From NCBI RefSeq assembly GCF_001618425.1, contig NZ_BDCU01000029.1:1-64000 (forward strand): 64,000 bases of DNA, written 5' to 3'. The notes under the pieces are model-generated. The model was not told where the DNA came from, ran no database searches, and saw only the letters and a program-made list of their open reading frames with translations. Below, piece by piece: positions 42,925 through 51,159 of this stretch. Position 1 is the first letter of the stretch, and every line of letters begins with the position of its first letter. Origin of the DNA: Nocardia fusca NBRC 14340 (GTDB lineage: Bacteria; Actinomycetota; Actinomycetes; Mycobacteriales; Mycobacteriaceae). Both the position numbers and the translations under genes were made by a program.

Positions 42925-43878
42925 ATGGGTCGGCGTTATCGCGGAGTGAGCGTTCGAATGCTGCGGCGTGGCGAGGTCCGCATCCTGGTGCGCACACTGC
43001 GGGCGGCATGGTCGGACGAGCTGTCCGACTGGGCGGCGGCCCTCACGTACTACAGCATGCTGTCGCTGTTTCCGGCCCTGCTGCTCACCGTCGCCATGCT
43101 CGGCCTGGCCGGACCCGAGCCGACCGGTGCGCTCGCGGGGGCGGCGAGCCACGTCGGGCCGCAGGGCAGCCGGACCCTGCTCGCCGATTCGGTGCGCCAC
43201 CTCGAACAGGTCCGGCCCTGGTCGGCACCGATCGCGATCGCGGGGCTGGTGTCGGGGCTGTGGACGGCGTCGAGTTACATCGGCGCGTTCATCCGGGCCG
43301 CCAACGCCCTGTACTCCGTGGCGGAGAGCCGGTCCCGGCCCAGGACGGTACTCCTGCAACTGTCGCTCAGCGTGGTCCTGATCGCGATGATGGTGTTCAC
43401 CGGCCTGGGTTTCGTGATCACCAACGGCGTGGCGGGACGATTCGGCGGTGACCTCGCCGACCTGCCGCTGGTGCACGGGATCTGGGCGATCCTCCAGTGG
43501 GTCGTGCTCGCATCGGTGGTGAGTTTCGCGCTGTCACTGCTGTATTGGGTAGCGCCCAATGTGACCGGGCAACCGTTCCGCTGGCTCACCGCGGGGAGCG
43601 CGCTGGCGGTCGCGGTATGGCTGGCCGGCTCGGCCGGACTGTCGTTCTATGCCGCCCATTTCGACTCTTTCGACAAGGTCTACGGTTCGCTGGCGGCGGC
43701 GGTCGTCTTCCTCGTCTGGCTGTGGGTCACCAATTTCGCGGTGCTGCTGGGCGCGGTGGTCGACGCCCAACGGGCCCGCCGCCCGACGCCGCCCGACGCG
43801 GAGAGCATCGGCGACGACCGGGGACACCGGCCGGTCCCGGCCGTCCCCGAACCGGATCGCGGCGCGGGCGCCCGGTGA
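42925..43878 (+). CDS. YihY/BrkB-family membrane protein
   Basis: A 317-residue protein with six membrane segments and the YihY pattern: DWAAALTYYSMLSLFPALL near the N-terminus, LWTASSYIGAFIRAANALY and LYWVAPN. The family is annotated as ribonuclease BN by historical error; its role is unknown. The ATG at 42925 has GGAGG 11 bases upstream; ATG 42958 is possible. The tail is polar and disordered. A sigma-B/F-like promoter lies upstream. Confidence 0.88.
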   Translation: MGRRYRGVSVRMLRRGEVRILVRTLRAAWSDELSDWAAALTYYSMLSLFPALLLTVAMLGLAGPEPTGALAGAASHVGPQGSRTLLADSVRHLEQVRPWSAPIAIAGLVSGLWTASSYIGAFIRAANALYSVAESRSRPRTVLLQLSLSVVLIAMMVFTGLGFVITNGVAGRFGGDLADLPLVHGIWAILQWVVLASVVSFALSLLYWVAPNVTGQPFRWLTAGSALAVAVWLAGSAGLSFYAAHFDSFDKVYGSLAAAVVFLVWLWVTNFAVLLGAVVDAQRARRPTPPDAESIGDDRGHRPVPAVPEPDRGAGAR

Positions 43879-43888
43879 CGTCGCGCCT

Positions 43889-43921
43889 CGTGGCCGGAAC
43901 CACTACCGGTGTCCGGCCACG
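43889..43921. terminator. bidirectional terminator hairpin
   Basis: Perfect 10-bp inverted repeat (43889-43898 with 43912-43921) between the converging YihY and methyltransferase genes. Confidence 0.6.
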
Positions 43922-43951
43922 ACCGCCCGCGCCGCCGGACGACGGCGCGTC

Positions 43952-44764
43952 TCAGACCTTCCGGCCCACGGCACCGTAGAGCGACACCTTCTTGTCGTGG
44001 CTCTGCGGATGCTCGATACCCGAGTTGCGCCACCGATGGATCACCTCGACACCTGGATCCACCAGTTCCAGCTGATCGAAGAACCGGGCCACCTCCGCGC
44101 GGGTACGCGGCCGCACCGGAATCCCGCGATCCGCATAGACCTGCAACAGCCGGGCCATCCCGTCGGGGTCGTCGGGGCCGTCGTCGAACTCCGTCGTGAC
44201 ATGGGACATCGCCAGGTACGAACCGGGCGCCAGCGGCGCCATCAGGGTGTTCACGATCTCGTAGACGTCACCGGGCACGAAATGCAGCAGGGCCATGAGC
44301 GAGACCGCCACCGGCTGCGACAGATCCAGCGTCGCGCGCAGTTCCGGCGCGGCGAGGATGGCCTCCGGATCCCCCGCGTCGGCCTGGATGTAGGCGGTGC
44401 GGCCCTCTTCGGAGCTCACCAGCAGCGCCCGTGCGTGCGCGAGGACGATCGGGTCGTTGTCGACATAGACCACCCGCGACTCCGGCGCCAGGCCCTGGGC
44501 GACCTGGTGCAGGTTGGGTTCGGTCGGGATACCGGTGCCGATATCGAGGAATTGGCGGATCCCTTGCTCGGTGAGATAGCGGGTGGCGTGACGCATGAAT
44601 TCGCGATTGGTGCGCGCGGTCAGCCGGACCGCCGGAAAATTGCGCAGTGCCTGTTCGGCCGCGGCCCGGTCGGCATCGTAGGAATCCTTGCCGCCCAGAA
44701 AGTAGTCGTACATGCGCGCGGGATGCGCGACATCGGTACGCAGGTCGATAGAGCCGTCGGACAC
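43952..44764 (-). CDS. SAM-dependent methyltransferase, DUF574 type
   Basis: A 270-residue protein of the actinobacterial S-adenosylmethionine methyltransferase family formerly DUF574: AHPARMYDYFLGGKDSYDAD at the N-terminus, FLDIGTGIPTEPNLHQVA (motif I) and RVVYVDNDPIVLAHA. The substrate is unknown; the family is greatly expanded in Streptomyces and Nocardia. The GTG has AAGGAG 8 bases upstream. A TTGGGC/TATACC promoter at normal spacing lies further up. Confidence 0.9.
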   Translation of the reverse strand: MSDGSIDLRTDVAHPARMYDYFLGGKDSYDADRAAAEQALRNFPAVRLTARTNREFMRHATRYLTEQGIRQFLDIGTGIPTEPNLHQVAQGLAPESRVVYVDNDPIVLAHARALLVSSEEGRTAYIQADAGDPEAILAAPELRATLDLSQPVAVSLMALLHFVPGDVYEIVNTLMAPLAPGSYLAMSHVTTEFDDGPDDPDGMARLLQVYADRGIPVRPRTRAEVARFFDQLELVDPGVEVIHRWRNSGIEHPQSHDKKVSLYGAVGRKV

Positions 44765-44925
44765 GGCGGATGCTCCTTGTGACGTGGTGGGATCGGTACC
44801 TCGCAGGTATACCCCATCCGGGCAAGTCGCCCAACACATTCCGGCATACCGATTCGGTGCCGCCGCGGAGGTGGGACGGGGGCCGTCGACGGCTCCCGCA
44901 CGACGCGACCGGACCTGACGTACTT

Positions 44926-44948
44926 GACCCTGACACTGTGACAAGGTC
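44926..44948 (+). promoter_or_regulatory. MerR-type operator and promoter
   Basis: An interrupted palindrome GACCCTGACAC-T-GTGACAAGGTC (9 of 11 pairs match). It overlaps TTGACC (44924-44929), which is followed after a 19-base spacer by TTGACT (44949-44954). A long spacer with a central dyad is the hallmark of MerR-activated promoters. The MerR gene is the second gene of the operon, so autoregulation is likely. Confidence 0.6.
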
Positions 44949-44965
44949 TTGACTGAGCGCAGGAG

Positions 44966-45649
44966 GTGGTCCCCATCGACCCGATACTCGATTCACCCGA
45001 TACGCGCCTGCTCGAGGCGTTGCGCGCCCCGAACTCCTCGACCCGGCTCCAGGCGGCGCTGGCCGCCGGCACGAACCCCGGCCCCGGCCTCGTCGGCGCG
45101 CTGGTCGCTCGGTGCGCTGTCGAACCCGACTTCTACGTGCGCGACATGCTCACCTGGGCACTGACCCGCCATCCGGCCGAGCTCACCGTACCGGTGCTGC
45201 GCGCGGAGCTGGGTTCCGTGGACGCACAGGCCCGCAGTCAGGCGCTGCACACACTGTCCAAGATCGGTGACGGATCCGTCTGGCCGGCGATCACCCGATC
45301 GCTGCTGCACGACGCCGACGACGAGGTCGCCCGGAGCGCCTGGCGCGCGGCTGTGATCCTTGTACCGGCCGACGAGCAGGAGGCGCTGGCCGCGGAACTG
45401 GCGACGGAACTCGGGCGCGGAGACCGGACCGTCCAGCTGAGCCTCAGCCGGGCACTGGTGGCCCTCGGCGACCACGCCGAGCCGGCCGTGCGGGCGAGGC
45501 TGACCAGCCCGGATCCGGTGGTGCGCGCGCATGCCCGGGCCACCGGACGGCTGCTGCTCGACCCCGACGCCGGTTTCGATCCGGATGTCGCCGAGGCGAA
45601 GCGGATCGTCGCGCTCGGTCCGGAACGCGCCGGGCCGGCCGCGTGCTGA
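44966..45649 (+). CDS. HEAT-repeat protein
   Basis: A 227-residue all-helical protein made of HEAT-like repeats (FYVRDMLTWALTRHPAELTV; ARSQALHTLSKIGDGSVWPA; VARSAWRAAVILVP; VVRAHARATGRLLL). It probably mediates protein contacts. The start is doubtful: GTG 44966 lies inside the only Shine-Dalgarno (AGGAGG, 44961-44966), which is ideally spaced (8 bases) for an ATC codon at 44975. It overlaps the MerR-HEAT gene by 7 bases. Confidence 0.8.
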   Translation: MVPIDPILDSPDTRLLEALRAPNSSTRLQAALAAGTNPGPGLVGALVARCAVEPDFYVRDMLTWALTRHPAELTVPVLRAELGSVDAQARSQALHTLSKIGDGSVWPAITRSLLHDADDEVARSAWRAAVILVPADEQEALAAELATELGRGDRTVQLSLSRALVALGDHAEPAVRARLTSPDPVVRAHARATGRLLLDPDAGFDPDVAEAKRIVALGPERAGPAAC

Positions 45650-46656
45650 TCGGTGAGGTGGCGCGCCGTTCGGGGGTGAGTACCCGGATGCTGCGGCACT
45701 ACGACTCCCTCGGACTGGTGCGGCCGACCGGCCGCACCGTCGGCGGCTACCGCGAGTACGCTCCCGCGGACATCCGGCGGATCTTCCACGTGGAAAGCCT
45801 GCGCTCACTGGGACTGTCGTTGCGGGAGGTCGGGCGGGCCCTACAGGATCCCGCCTTCACCCCCGCGGAGCTGGTCGGCGCGCTCATCCGGCGGACCGAG
45901 GCGCGGGTGCGGCGGGAGCAGGAACTCCTCGACCGGCTCCGGACCGTCGATGCCTCGACACCGGCGGGCTGGCCGGATGTCCTGCGCATCGTCGAACTCC
46001 TGCACGGGCTCGGGTCGCCGAGTGCCGCGCGCCGGCAGCAAACCATCCTGGCCTCGGCCGAGGAGGTGCCGGTGTCCACCGAACTGCTGGCCGGGGCGGT
46101 CCTCACCGAATCCGATCCGAATGTCGCCGGTGCCCTGCGCTGGGCGCTCGCCCGAGCGGGCGAGGACGGCCTGGCCGGCGTGGTGGCCGGCCTGCGCGCC
46201 ACGGACGCCGCGATACGGCGGCGCGCGGTACTCGCGATCGCCGAGATACCCGGCGACGACGCGAGCGCGGCGCTCACCGGCGCGCTCACCGACCCGGACG
46301 CGGCGGTGCGGCGGCCCGCCGCGCTGGCCGCGGGGGCGCGGGGCGAGCCGGCGGCCGTCCCGGTGCTCGTCGATATGGTGGTCGCGGGCGTCAACGATGT
46401 GGACGCCGCCGAGGTCCTGGGGTCACTGGCGCTGGACGCCGCACTCGCCGACCGGATCATGGACGCCCTGGCCGGGGAGCTCGCCGCGCACGCCACCGAG
46501 CCGGCGGTGCGGATACGCCTCACCCAGGCCCTCGCCGAGATGCCGGCACATCTGGCACTGGGCGTGCTGCGGGAGCTGGCCGGCGATCCCGATCATGCCG
46601 TGGCACTCGTCGCGTCGGCGCTCGCCGGAGTGCTCGAAGAGCGCCCTACCGACTGA
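45643..46656 (+). CDS. MerR-family regulator fused to HEAT repeats
   Basis: A 337-residue protein. Residues 1-70 are a MerR winged helix (GEVARRSGVSTRMLRHYDSL, GYREYAPADIRRI), followed by the dimerising coiled coil (about 75-110). Instead of a metal or drug domain, the remaining 220 residues are HEAT-like repeats (IRRRAVLAIAEIPGDDASAA; AVRRPAALAAGARGEPAAVP). The preceding HEAT protein overlaps it and may be its partner. The MerR-type dyad upstream of the operon is its probable target. Confidence 0.9.
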   Translation: MLIGEVARRSGVSTRMLRHYDSLGLVRPTGRTVGGYREYAPADIRRIFHVESLRSLGLSLREVGRALQDPAFTPAELVGALIRRTEARVRREQELLDRLRTVDASTPAGWPDVLRIVELLHGLGSPSAARRQQTILASAEEVPVSTELLAGAVLTESDPNVAGALRWALARAGEDGLAGVVAGLRATDAAIRRRAVLAIAEIPGDDASAALTGALTDPDAAVRRPAALAAGARGEPAAVPVLVDMVVAGVNDVDAAEVLGSLALDAALADRIMDALAGELAAHATEPAVRIRLTQALAEMPAHLALGVLRELAGDPDHAVALVASALAGVLEERPTD

Positions 46657-46768
46657 CGTCCGTTCGGCACGCGGTGTCCCGGCCGCGTTCCTCAGGCTGC
46701 GCGGCCGGCGTCACCTCGGTACTCGCCGGTGCGGAGCCGGGGCCGGAAACGGGCGCCGACCGGCGCAG

Positions 46769-46793
46769 GTTTCCTGCCGGCCCGGCCGGGCAA
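46769..46793 (+). promoter_or_regulatory. sigma-B/F-like promoter (100-aa gene)
   Basis: GTTT (46769-46772), 15 bases, GGGCAA (46788-46793). One mismatch in the -10. The ATG at 46803 follows by 9 bases and lacks a ribosome site, so the transcript should be leaderless. Confidence 0.5.
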
Positions 46794-46802
46794 CCGGGGG
46801 CC

Positions 46803-47105
46803 ATGACTACCGAGAACCGCACACCGGAGGATCCGTCGGCCGCCGGACGCGCGCCGCGGCAACCGCACACCCACGTCACGCCCGACGACCTGCGCCGATT
46901 ACTCGCCACGGAGGATGCGCAGGCCACGCTGGCGCTGGCCGGCGGCGCGGTCCGGGTCGAGATCGATCCCGACGTCGCTGCCCAGGGGCTTCCCGTCATC
47001 ACCCGGGCCGCACTCGTCGACCGCATCGGCGCGGACCCCGACGACAACGCGCTGACCGTGCAGGCCGCCGAACTCGAGACCGAGATCCGGCTGCTCGGCG
47101 CCTGA
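46803..47105 (+). CDS. hypothetical protein (100 aa)
   Basis: A 100-residue soluble protein. The first 30 residues are polar and disordered; HVTPDDLRRLLATEDAQATL and ALVDRIGADPDDNALTVQAA look like folded helices. No family is recognised. No Shine-Dalgarno precedes the ATG, but a sigma-B/F-like promoter is placed for leaderless transcription, which supports both the start and a stress role. Confidence 0.7.
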   Translation: MTTENRTPEDPSAAGRAPRQPHTHVTPDDLRRLLATEDAQATLALAGGAVRVEIDPDVAAQGLPVITRAALVDRIGADPDDNALTVQAAELETEIRLLGA

Positions 47106-47188
47106 ACACCGCCGCACGGCCCGCCGGCGTGCGCCGACAGGCCGTCTTTTCCGCTGCCGGAGGCGGCTGTGCGCCGCGGCACCCGCCA

Positions 47189-47878
47189 CTACTTCCCGAG
47201 ACGCTCGGTGGTGCGCCGGAACGCCCAGAGCACGACCAGCGCGGCCAGCACCGTGAGCGGCGTTCCCATCGCGATCTTGGCGACGGCCAGCCAGGTCGTC
47301 GAGTCGGCGAGGTACAGCCATTCCTTGACGACGAACCGAGTGCCGAACACGGCCGCGGCGGCCAGGGTCGCGATATCGTGCGCACGCAGCACGGCCCGAT
47401 CCGCACGCCACGCGTGCCGGCCGCCGTGCAGCAGGTTCCAGATCACGCCGGTCAGCGGCCGCCGGGCCAGCACCGACCCGAAGGTGACGACGAAGCCCGC
47501 CAGCGCCACCCAGATGCCGAGGACGAAGAAATCCTTCGCCGACCCGGTCCACGCGACGATCCCCACGGCGACCGCCAGTCCCAGCATCCCCCCGGCCGCC
47601 GACGAGAACCGCTCACCGCGCAACAGCCGGAACACGGTGAGCGCCGAGCCGACCGCGAGGGAGACCCCGATCGTCGCCGCCAGCGGTAGCACCGCGTTGG
47701 CCGCCACGAACACCACGACCGGAACGGTCGAGTACACGAACCCCGTCGGCCCGCCCATCTGGTCGAGCAGTGTGGGCCGCGGCGCGACGGCATCGGTCTC
47801 GGCGGCCGGGCCGCCGGTCGGCGGAGCTGCCGGCAGCGCAGGGGCGCCACTCGTCCGGTCGCAATGCTGTTCCGTCAT
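47189..47878 (-). CDS. DUF3159 membrane protein
   Basis: A 229-residue membrane protein with about five to six hydrophobic segments, matching the DUF3159 pattern (LDQMGGPTGFVYSTVPVVVF; LTGVIWNLLHGGRHAWRAD; TRFVVKEWLYLADSTTWLAV). The function of the family is unknown. GGGAGG lies about 10 bases before the ATG. It converges with the 100-residue gene. Confidence 0.87.
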   Translation of the reverse strand: MTEQHCDRTSGAPALPAAPPTGGPAAETDAVAPRPTLLDQMGGPTGFVYSTVPVVVFVAANAVLPLAATIGVSLAVGSALTVFRLLRGERFSSAAGGMLGLAVAVGIVAWTGSAKDFFVLGIWVALAGFVVTFGSVLARRPLTGVIWNLLHGGRHAWRADRAVLRAHDIATLAAAAVFGTRFVVKEWLYLADSTTWLAVAKIAMGTPLTVLAALVVLWAFRRTTERLGK

Positions 47879-48146
47879 GGTCGTTCCGTCCTCCCGTAAG
47901 GGTTTTCGCGCTCGGACCAAGGAAAAACCATGCCGCAACGGCACACTCAACCCCTGCGCCGGAATCTCCACCGGGTGCGGCTCCGCGGCACGCACGGATC
48001 ACGCGATATCCGGTCACCCCCGGCTCGCGGGCCCGAGGCGGGCTCCACTTCCGGATCCGGGCATCATTGTTCGCGCAGCCGCGTCGGCGGGGGTTTTCTC
48101 CCGCGTTCGGTACGGCATTCTCCACACGAAAACTCCTCGACGATCC
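47879..48146. other. intergenic region without a gene
   Basis: About 270 bases between the divergent DUF3159 and csbD genes. Only short random frames are visible; no promoter for the DUF3159 gene was identified. Confidence 0.4.
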
Positions 48147-48172
48147 GGATTGAACCCGTGGATGCGGGGTAA
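48147..48172 (+). promoter_or_regulatory. sigma-B/F-like promoter (csbD)
   Basis: GGATT (48147-48151), 15 bases, GGGTAA (48167-48172). CsbD is a sigma-B target in Bacillus, which makes this weaker -35 more believable. Confidence 0.55.
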
Positions 48173-48216
48173 GCGCTGCTTGTCCACCCGAACAACCGAC
48201 ATCGGAGGTAGATATC

Positions 48217-48459
48217 GTGGCCGAGAATCGAACTGGCCCCCGGGAAGGACTGGAAGGCGCCGTCGAGGGCGTCAAGGGCAAGGCCAAGGAGGTCGCGGGC
48301 ACCGTGACCGGGCACAACGACCTGCGGGACGAAGGCATCGCCCAGCAGGACAAGGCCGAATCGCAACGCGAGGTCGCGCAGAAGGAAGCGGAGGCCGAGA
48401 AGGCCCGCTCCGAGGCCGACCTGGAGGAGACGCGCCAGCGTTCGCATCAGGGCCGGTAA
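48217..48459 (+). CDS. csbD: CsbD-family stress protein
   Basis: An 80-residue hydrophilic helical protein of the CsbD / microaggregate-binding protein 1 type (GLEGAVEGVKGKAKEVAGTV, TGHNDLRDEGIAQQDKAESQ). The second half is a charged helix of coiled-coil character. GGAGG lies 8 bases before the GTG. The family is general-stress induced; function is not known in detail. A sigma-B/F-like promoter lies about 45 bases upstream. Confidence 0.88.
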   Translation: MAENRTGPREGLEGAVEGVKGKAKEVAGTVTGHNDLRDEGIAQQDKAESQREVAQKEAEAEKARSEADLEETRQRSHQGR

Positions 48460-48671
48460 CGACCCGCACACGGCACCGACACCCGCTCCCCATCTGCACG
48501 CGGGATGCGGGCGGGGAGACCGGCCGACGGCGGCTGCCCAGGTGACATATCGGGCGGCCGCCGTCGTCGTCCGGAGCGGTGAAACCGCTCGCCGCCGCAT
48601 ACGGCCGCAGGATCGGTGTTCCGGCTCCGGGGCTCCGCGGTTCGGTGGTCGCGTTCGACTAGTCTGGCCCC

Positions 48672-49364
48672 GTGCGCACGCCAGAGCAGGACAGCACGCA
48701 GGTCGAAGTCGTCCGGGTCTTCACCGACACCGCGGGCCGGTGGGGCAACCCCCTCGGTATCGCCCGGGCCGGCGATGTGAAAGGTGCCGACCACCAGGCA
48801 CTGGCCGCCCGGCTGGGTTACAGCGAGACGGTCGTGGTCGAGGCGCCGGTCGGCGAGATCGCTCGGTTGCGCATCTACACCCCGGTCGTCGAACTCCCCT
48901 TCGCCGGACACCCCACGGTCGGGACGGCCTGGTGGCTGGCCGACCAGGGCACACCGGTCGAAACGCTCGAAGTGCCCGCAGGCCCGGTGGCCGTCACCTC
49001 GGATGCCGGTTTCACCTGGGCACGGGCCCGGCCGGAATGGGCGCCCGAATTCAGCTTTCACGAATTCGACGACACCGAATTCCTCGGCACCGTGACGCCC
49101 GGCGATTTCGACAGCGGCCATCACTACGTCTGGGCCTGGACCGACCGGGCCCGCGGCGCGGTGCGTTCTCGCATGTTCGCACCGGCCATGGGCATTCCCG
49201 AGGATGAGGCCACAGGCGCCGCCGCCATCGCACTCACCGCCCGGCTGGGTCGCGGCCTGACCATCACCCAGGGGCAGGGTTCAGAACTGTTCACCAGGCA
49301 CGACCCGGACGGCTGGATTCATCTGGGTGGCCGTGTGGTCTCCGATCACCCGGTCGTGCTCTAG
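48672..49364 (+). CDS. PhzF-family isomerase-like protein
   Basis: A 230-residue protein of the PhzF/diaminopimelate-epimerase fold. VVRVFTDTAGRWGNPLGIAR, RLGYSETVVVEAP and the VELPFAGHPTVGTAWWLA motif (the FAGHPTVG signature) are diagnostic, with EDEATGAAAIALTARL in the second half. It is shorter than the usual 260-290. TAGTCT (48660-48665) ends 6 bases before the GTG, so translation is probably leaderless. Substrate unknown. Confidence 0.87.
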   Translation: MRTPEQDSTQVEVVRVFTDTAGRWGNPLGIARAGDVKGADHQALAARLGYSETVVVEAPVGEIARLRIYTPVVELPFAGHPTVGTAWWLADQGTPVETLEVPAGPVAVTSDAGFTWARARPEWAPEFSFHEFDDTEFLGTVTPGDFDSGHHYVWAWTDRARGAVRSRMFAPAMGIPEDEATGAAAIALTARLGRGLTITQGQGSELFTRHDPDGWIHLGGRVVSDHPVVL

Positions 49365-49421
49365 CCGCTGTCTTGCCCGGGCGGATGCGGCGCGGAAGTG
49401 TCCGGGTGCTACACCGGACCC

Positions 49422-49922
49422 ATGCGGTTGCTCATCATGTCCGATACGCATGTACCGAAACGGGCCCGGGACCTGCCCGCGGTTCTCTGGGACGAGGTGG
49501 ATGCCGCCGATATCGTCGTGCACGCGGGTGACTGGGTCGAACTCGCGCTACTGGACCGGCTGGAAACACGCAGCAGACGACTCATCGGCGTGTACGGCAA
49601 CAACGATGGCCCGGAGCTGCGCGCCCGGCTGCCCGAGATCGCCCGGGCGGAACTCGCCGGTCTCCGGCTGGCCGTGGTGCACGAGACCGGGCCCGCGAAG
49701 GGCCGGGAACGCCGCTGTGCGGCGGCCTTCCCGGAAACCGATGTGCTGGTCTTCGGCCACAGCCACATTCCCTGGGACAGCGTCACCGATACCGGTCTGC
49801 GACTGCTCAACCCCGGTTCGCCGACCGATCGCCGCCAGCAGCCCGAACACACCTATCTGACCGCACGGATCCGGGCCGGGGAATTGCGCGAGGTGACGCT
49901 GCACGCCGTGCCGCACCGCTGA
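49422..49922 (+). CDS. YfcE-type metallophosphoesterase
   Basis: A 166-residue calcineurin-like phosphodiesterase with all metal-ligand motifs: SDTHVP, HAGDWVE, YGNNDGPE and GHSHIPW. The closest group is the YfcE/MJ0936 family of small phosphodiesterases. TACACC (49410-49415) ends 6 bases before the ATG and no ribosome site is seen, so the gene is probably leaderless. It lies 57 bases after the PhzF gene. Confidence 0.9.
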   Translation: MRLLIMSDTHVPKRARDLPAVLWDEVDAADIVVHAGDWVELALLDRLETRSRRLIGVYGNNDGPELRARLPEIARAELAGLRLAVVHETGPAKGRERRCAAAFPETDVLVFGHSHIPWDSVTDTGLRLLNPGSPTDRRQQPEHTYLTARIRAGELREVTLHAVPHR

Positions 49923-49961
49923 ACCCCGGCCGGCACCCGCGGACACCAGGACACGTGGTGG

Positions 49962-50987
49962 TCACCGAACGCGGGCCGGTGCCGGCCCTACCGGGGACGC
50001 CGGTGATCCGGCCAGGCGAGCGCGGAGGAAGTCGGTGATCTGCCGTCGCGCGGCCGCGGCCTGTGGCGCCACACCCGGCAGTGTCACGAACGCGTGCGGT
50101 GCCCCGGGATGCTCGGCGACCTCGGCGGGTGTCCCGGACTCGCGCAGCCGCTGCGCGTACCGGCGTCCGTGGTCGGCCAGCGCGTCCAGGGTGGGTACGA
50201 TCACGAGCGCCGGGGCCAGACCGCCGAGGCCGCCGGCGTGTATCGGCGATACCGCAGCGGGGTCGGTTCCGGACGGCACGGCCAGCTCCCGGACGACGCG
50301 GAGTTTCGCTTCACTCGGTCCTGGACCGTCGGCGTACCGGGATATCGAGGGATAGTCGAGCATTGTCTCGGTCAGGTCGCAGACGGGATTGGTCAATACC
50401 TGCGCACGCAGGGGCAGGCCCCGGGATCCGGCCCGGTTCGCGGCCAGCGCGGCGATCAGCGCGCCGCAGCTCTCACCGGCGACAGCGACCCGCGCGGGGT
50501 CGATACCCCACCGGTCCGCGTGCTCGATGACGTGGCACAGTACGTCCCAGCCGTCGTCCACCGCGGCGAGCATCGGAGATTTCCAGGCGAGCAGCCGATG
50601 CTCGACCGATACGACGACCGCGGGCAGCCGGACGGCGAGATGACTGTTCATCCAGTCGCACTGCGCGGCGGTGCCCACGAAACCACCACCGTGCACCTGC
50701 AGTACGAGCGGCAGCGCCGATTCAGCGGGTCCGGCCGGCGACGGCCGGTAGACCCGGACCGGGACCACGCGATCGGCCACGGTCACCTTCTCCCAGCCGA
50801 TCACGGCACCACGATCCGGACGTCCGGTGATCAGCCGCGACAGACGCGAGGACGCCAAGCGGTTCGCCCGGTCCCGGTAGGAGGCCAGCTCCGTCGCCGT
50901 CATGGCCGGCCAGTCCGGCTCCTTCTGCAGCGCGTGCAGCAGCCGGACACCGCGTGGCAGCCGGTCGATACCGGTCGTGTCCTTCAT
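49962..50987 (-). CDS. alpha/beta hydrolase, hormone-sensitive-lipase type
   Basis: A 341-residue esterase/lipase. The oxyanion motif is VLQVHGGGFVGTA, the nucleophile elbow AVAGESCGALIAAL, and the acid and histidine lie in VPTLDALADHG and GAPHAFVTLPG. It probably hydrolyses short- or medium-chain esters in the cytoplasm. GAGGAGG lies before the ATG. The AraC gene upstream, on the same strand, may regulate it. Confidence 0.9.
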   Translation of the reverse strand: MKDTTGIDRLPRGVRLLHALQKEPDWPAMTATELASYRDRANRLASSRLSRLITGRPDRGAVIGWEKVTVADRVVPVRVYRPSPAGPAESALPLVLQVHGGGFVGTAAQCDWMNSHLAVRLPAVVVSVEHRLLAWKSPMLAAVDDGWDVLCHVIEHADRWGIDPARVAVAGESCGALIAALAANRAGSRGLPLRAQVLTNPVCDLTETMLDYPSISRYADGPGPSEAKLRVVRELAVPSGTDPAAVSPIHAGGLGGLAPALVIVPTLDALADHGRRYAQRLRESGTPAEVAEHPGAPHAFVTLPGVAPQAAAARRQITDFLRARLAGSPASPVGPAPARVR

Positions 50988-51159
50988 TCCGTTCCTCCTC
51001 GACAGCACCACCCGCGCCGGCGCCACAATCGAGTGCCGGCCGGGCGTGTTCGGATCTCGCTGTCAGCATCGCCGGTGCACCGGAAAGTGTCTTGAAGAAA
51101 TGTTCCCGCGTCGTCGGCCGAGGACGAGAACCTCTGGCGGACAACTCGTCCCGAACTTT

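Noticed and set aside
48074..48115. GTTT and GGTAC upstream of csbD as a second sigma-B-like site
   Set aside because: Spacing is only about 13 bases with a mismatched -10; the site at 48147-48172 fits better.
49928..49987. Ten-base inverted repeat between phosphoesterase and hydrolase genes as terminator
   Set aside because: The loop is about 40 bases and one arm lies near the hydrolase 3' end, so it was not called, although it may contribute to termination.
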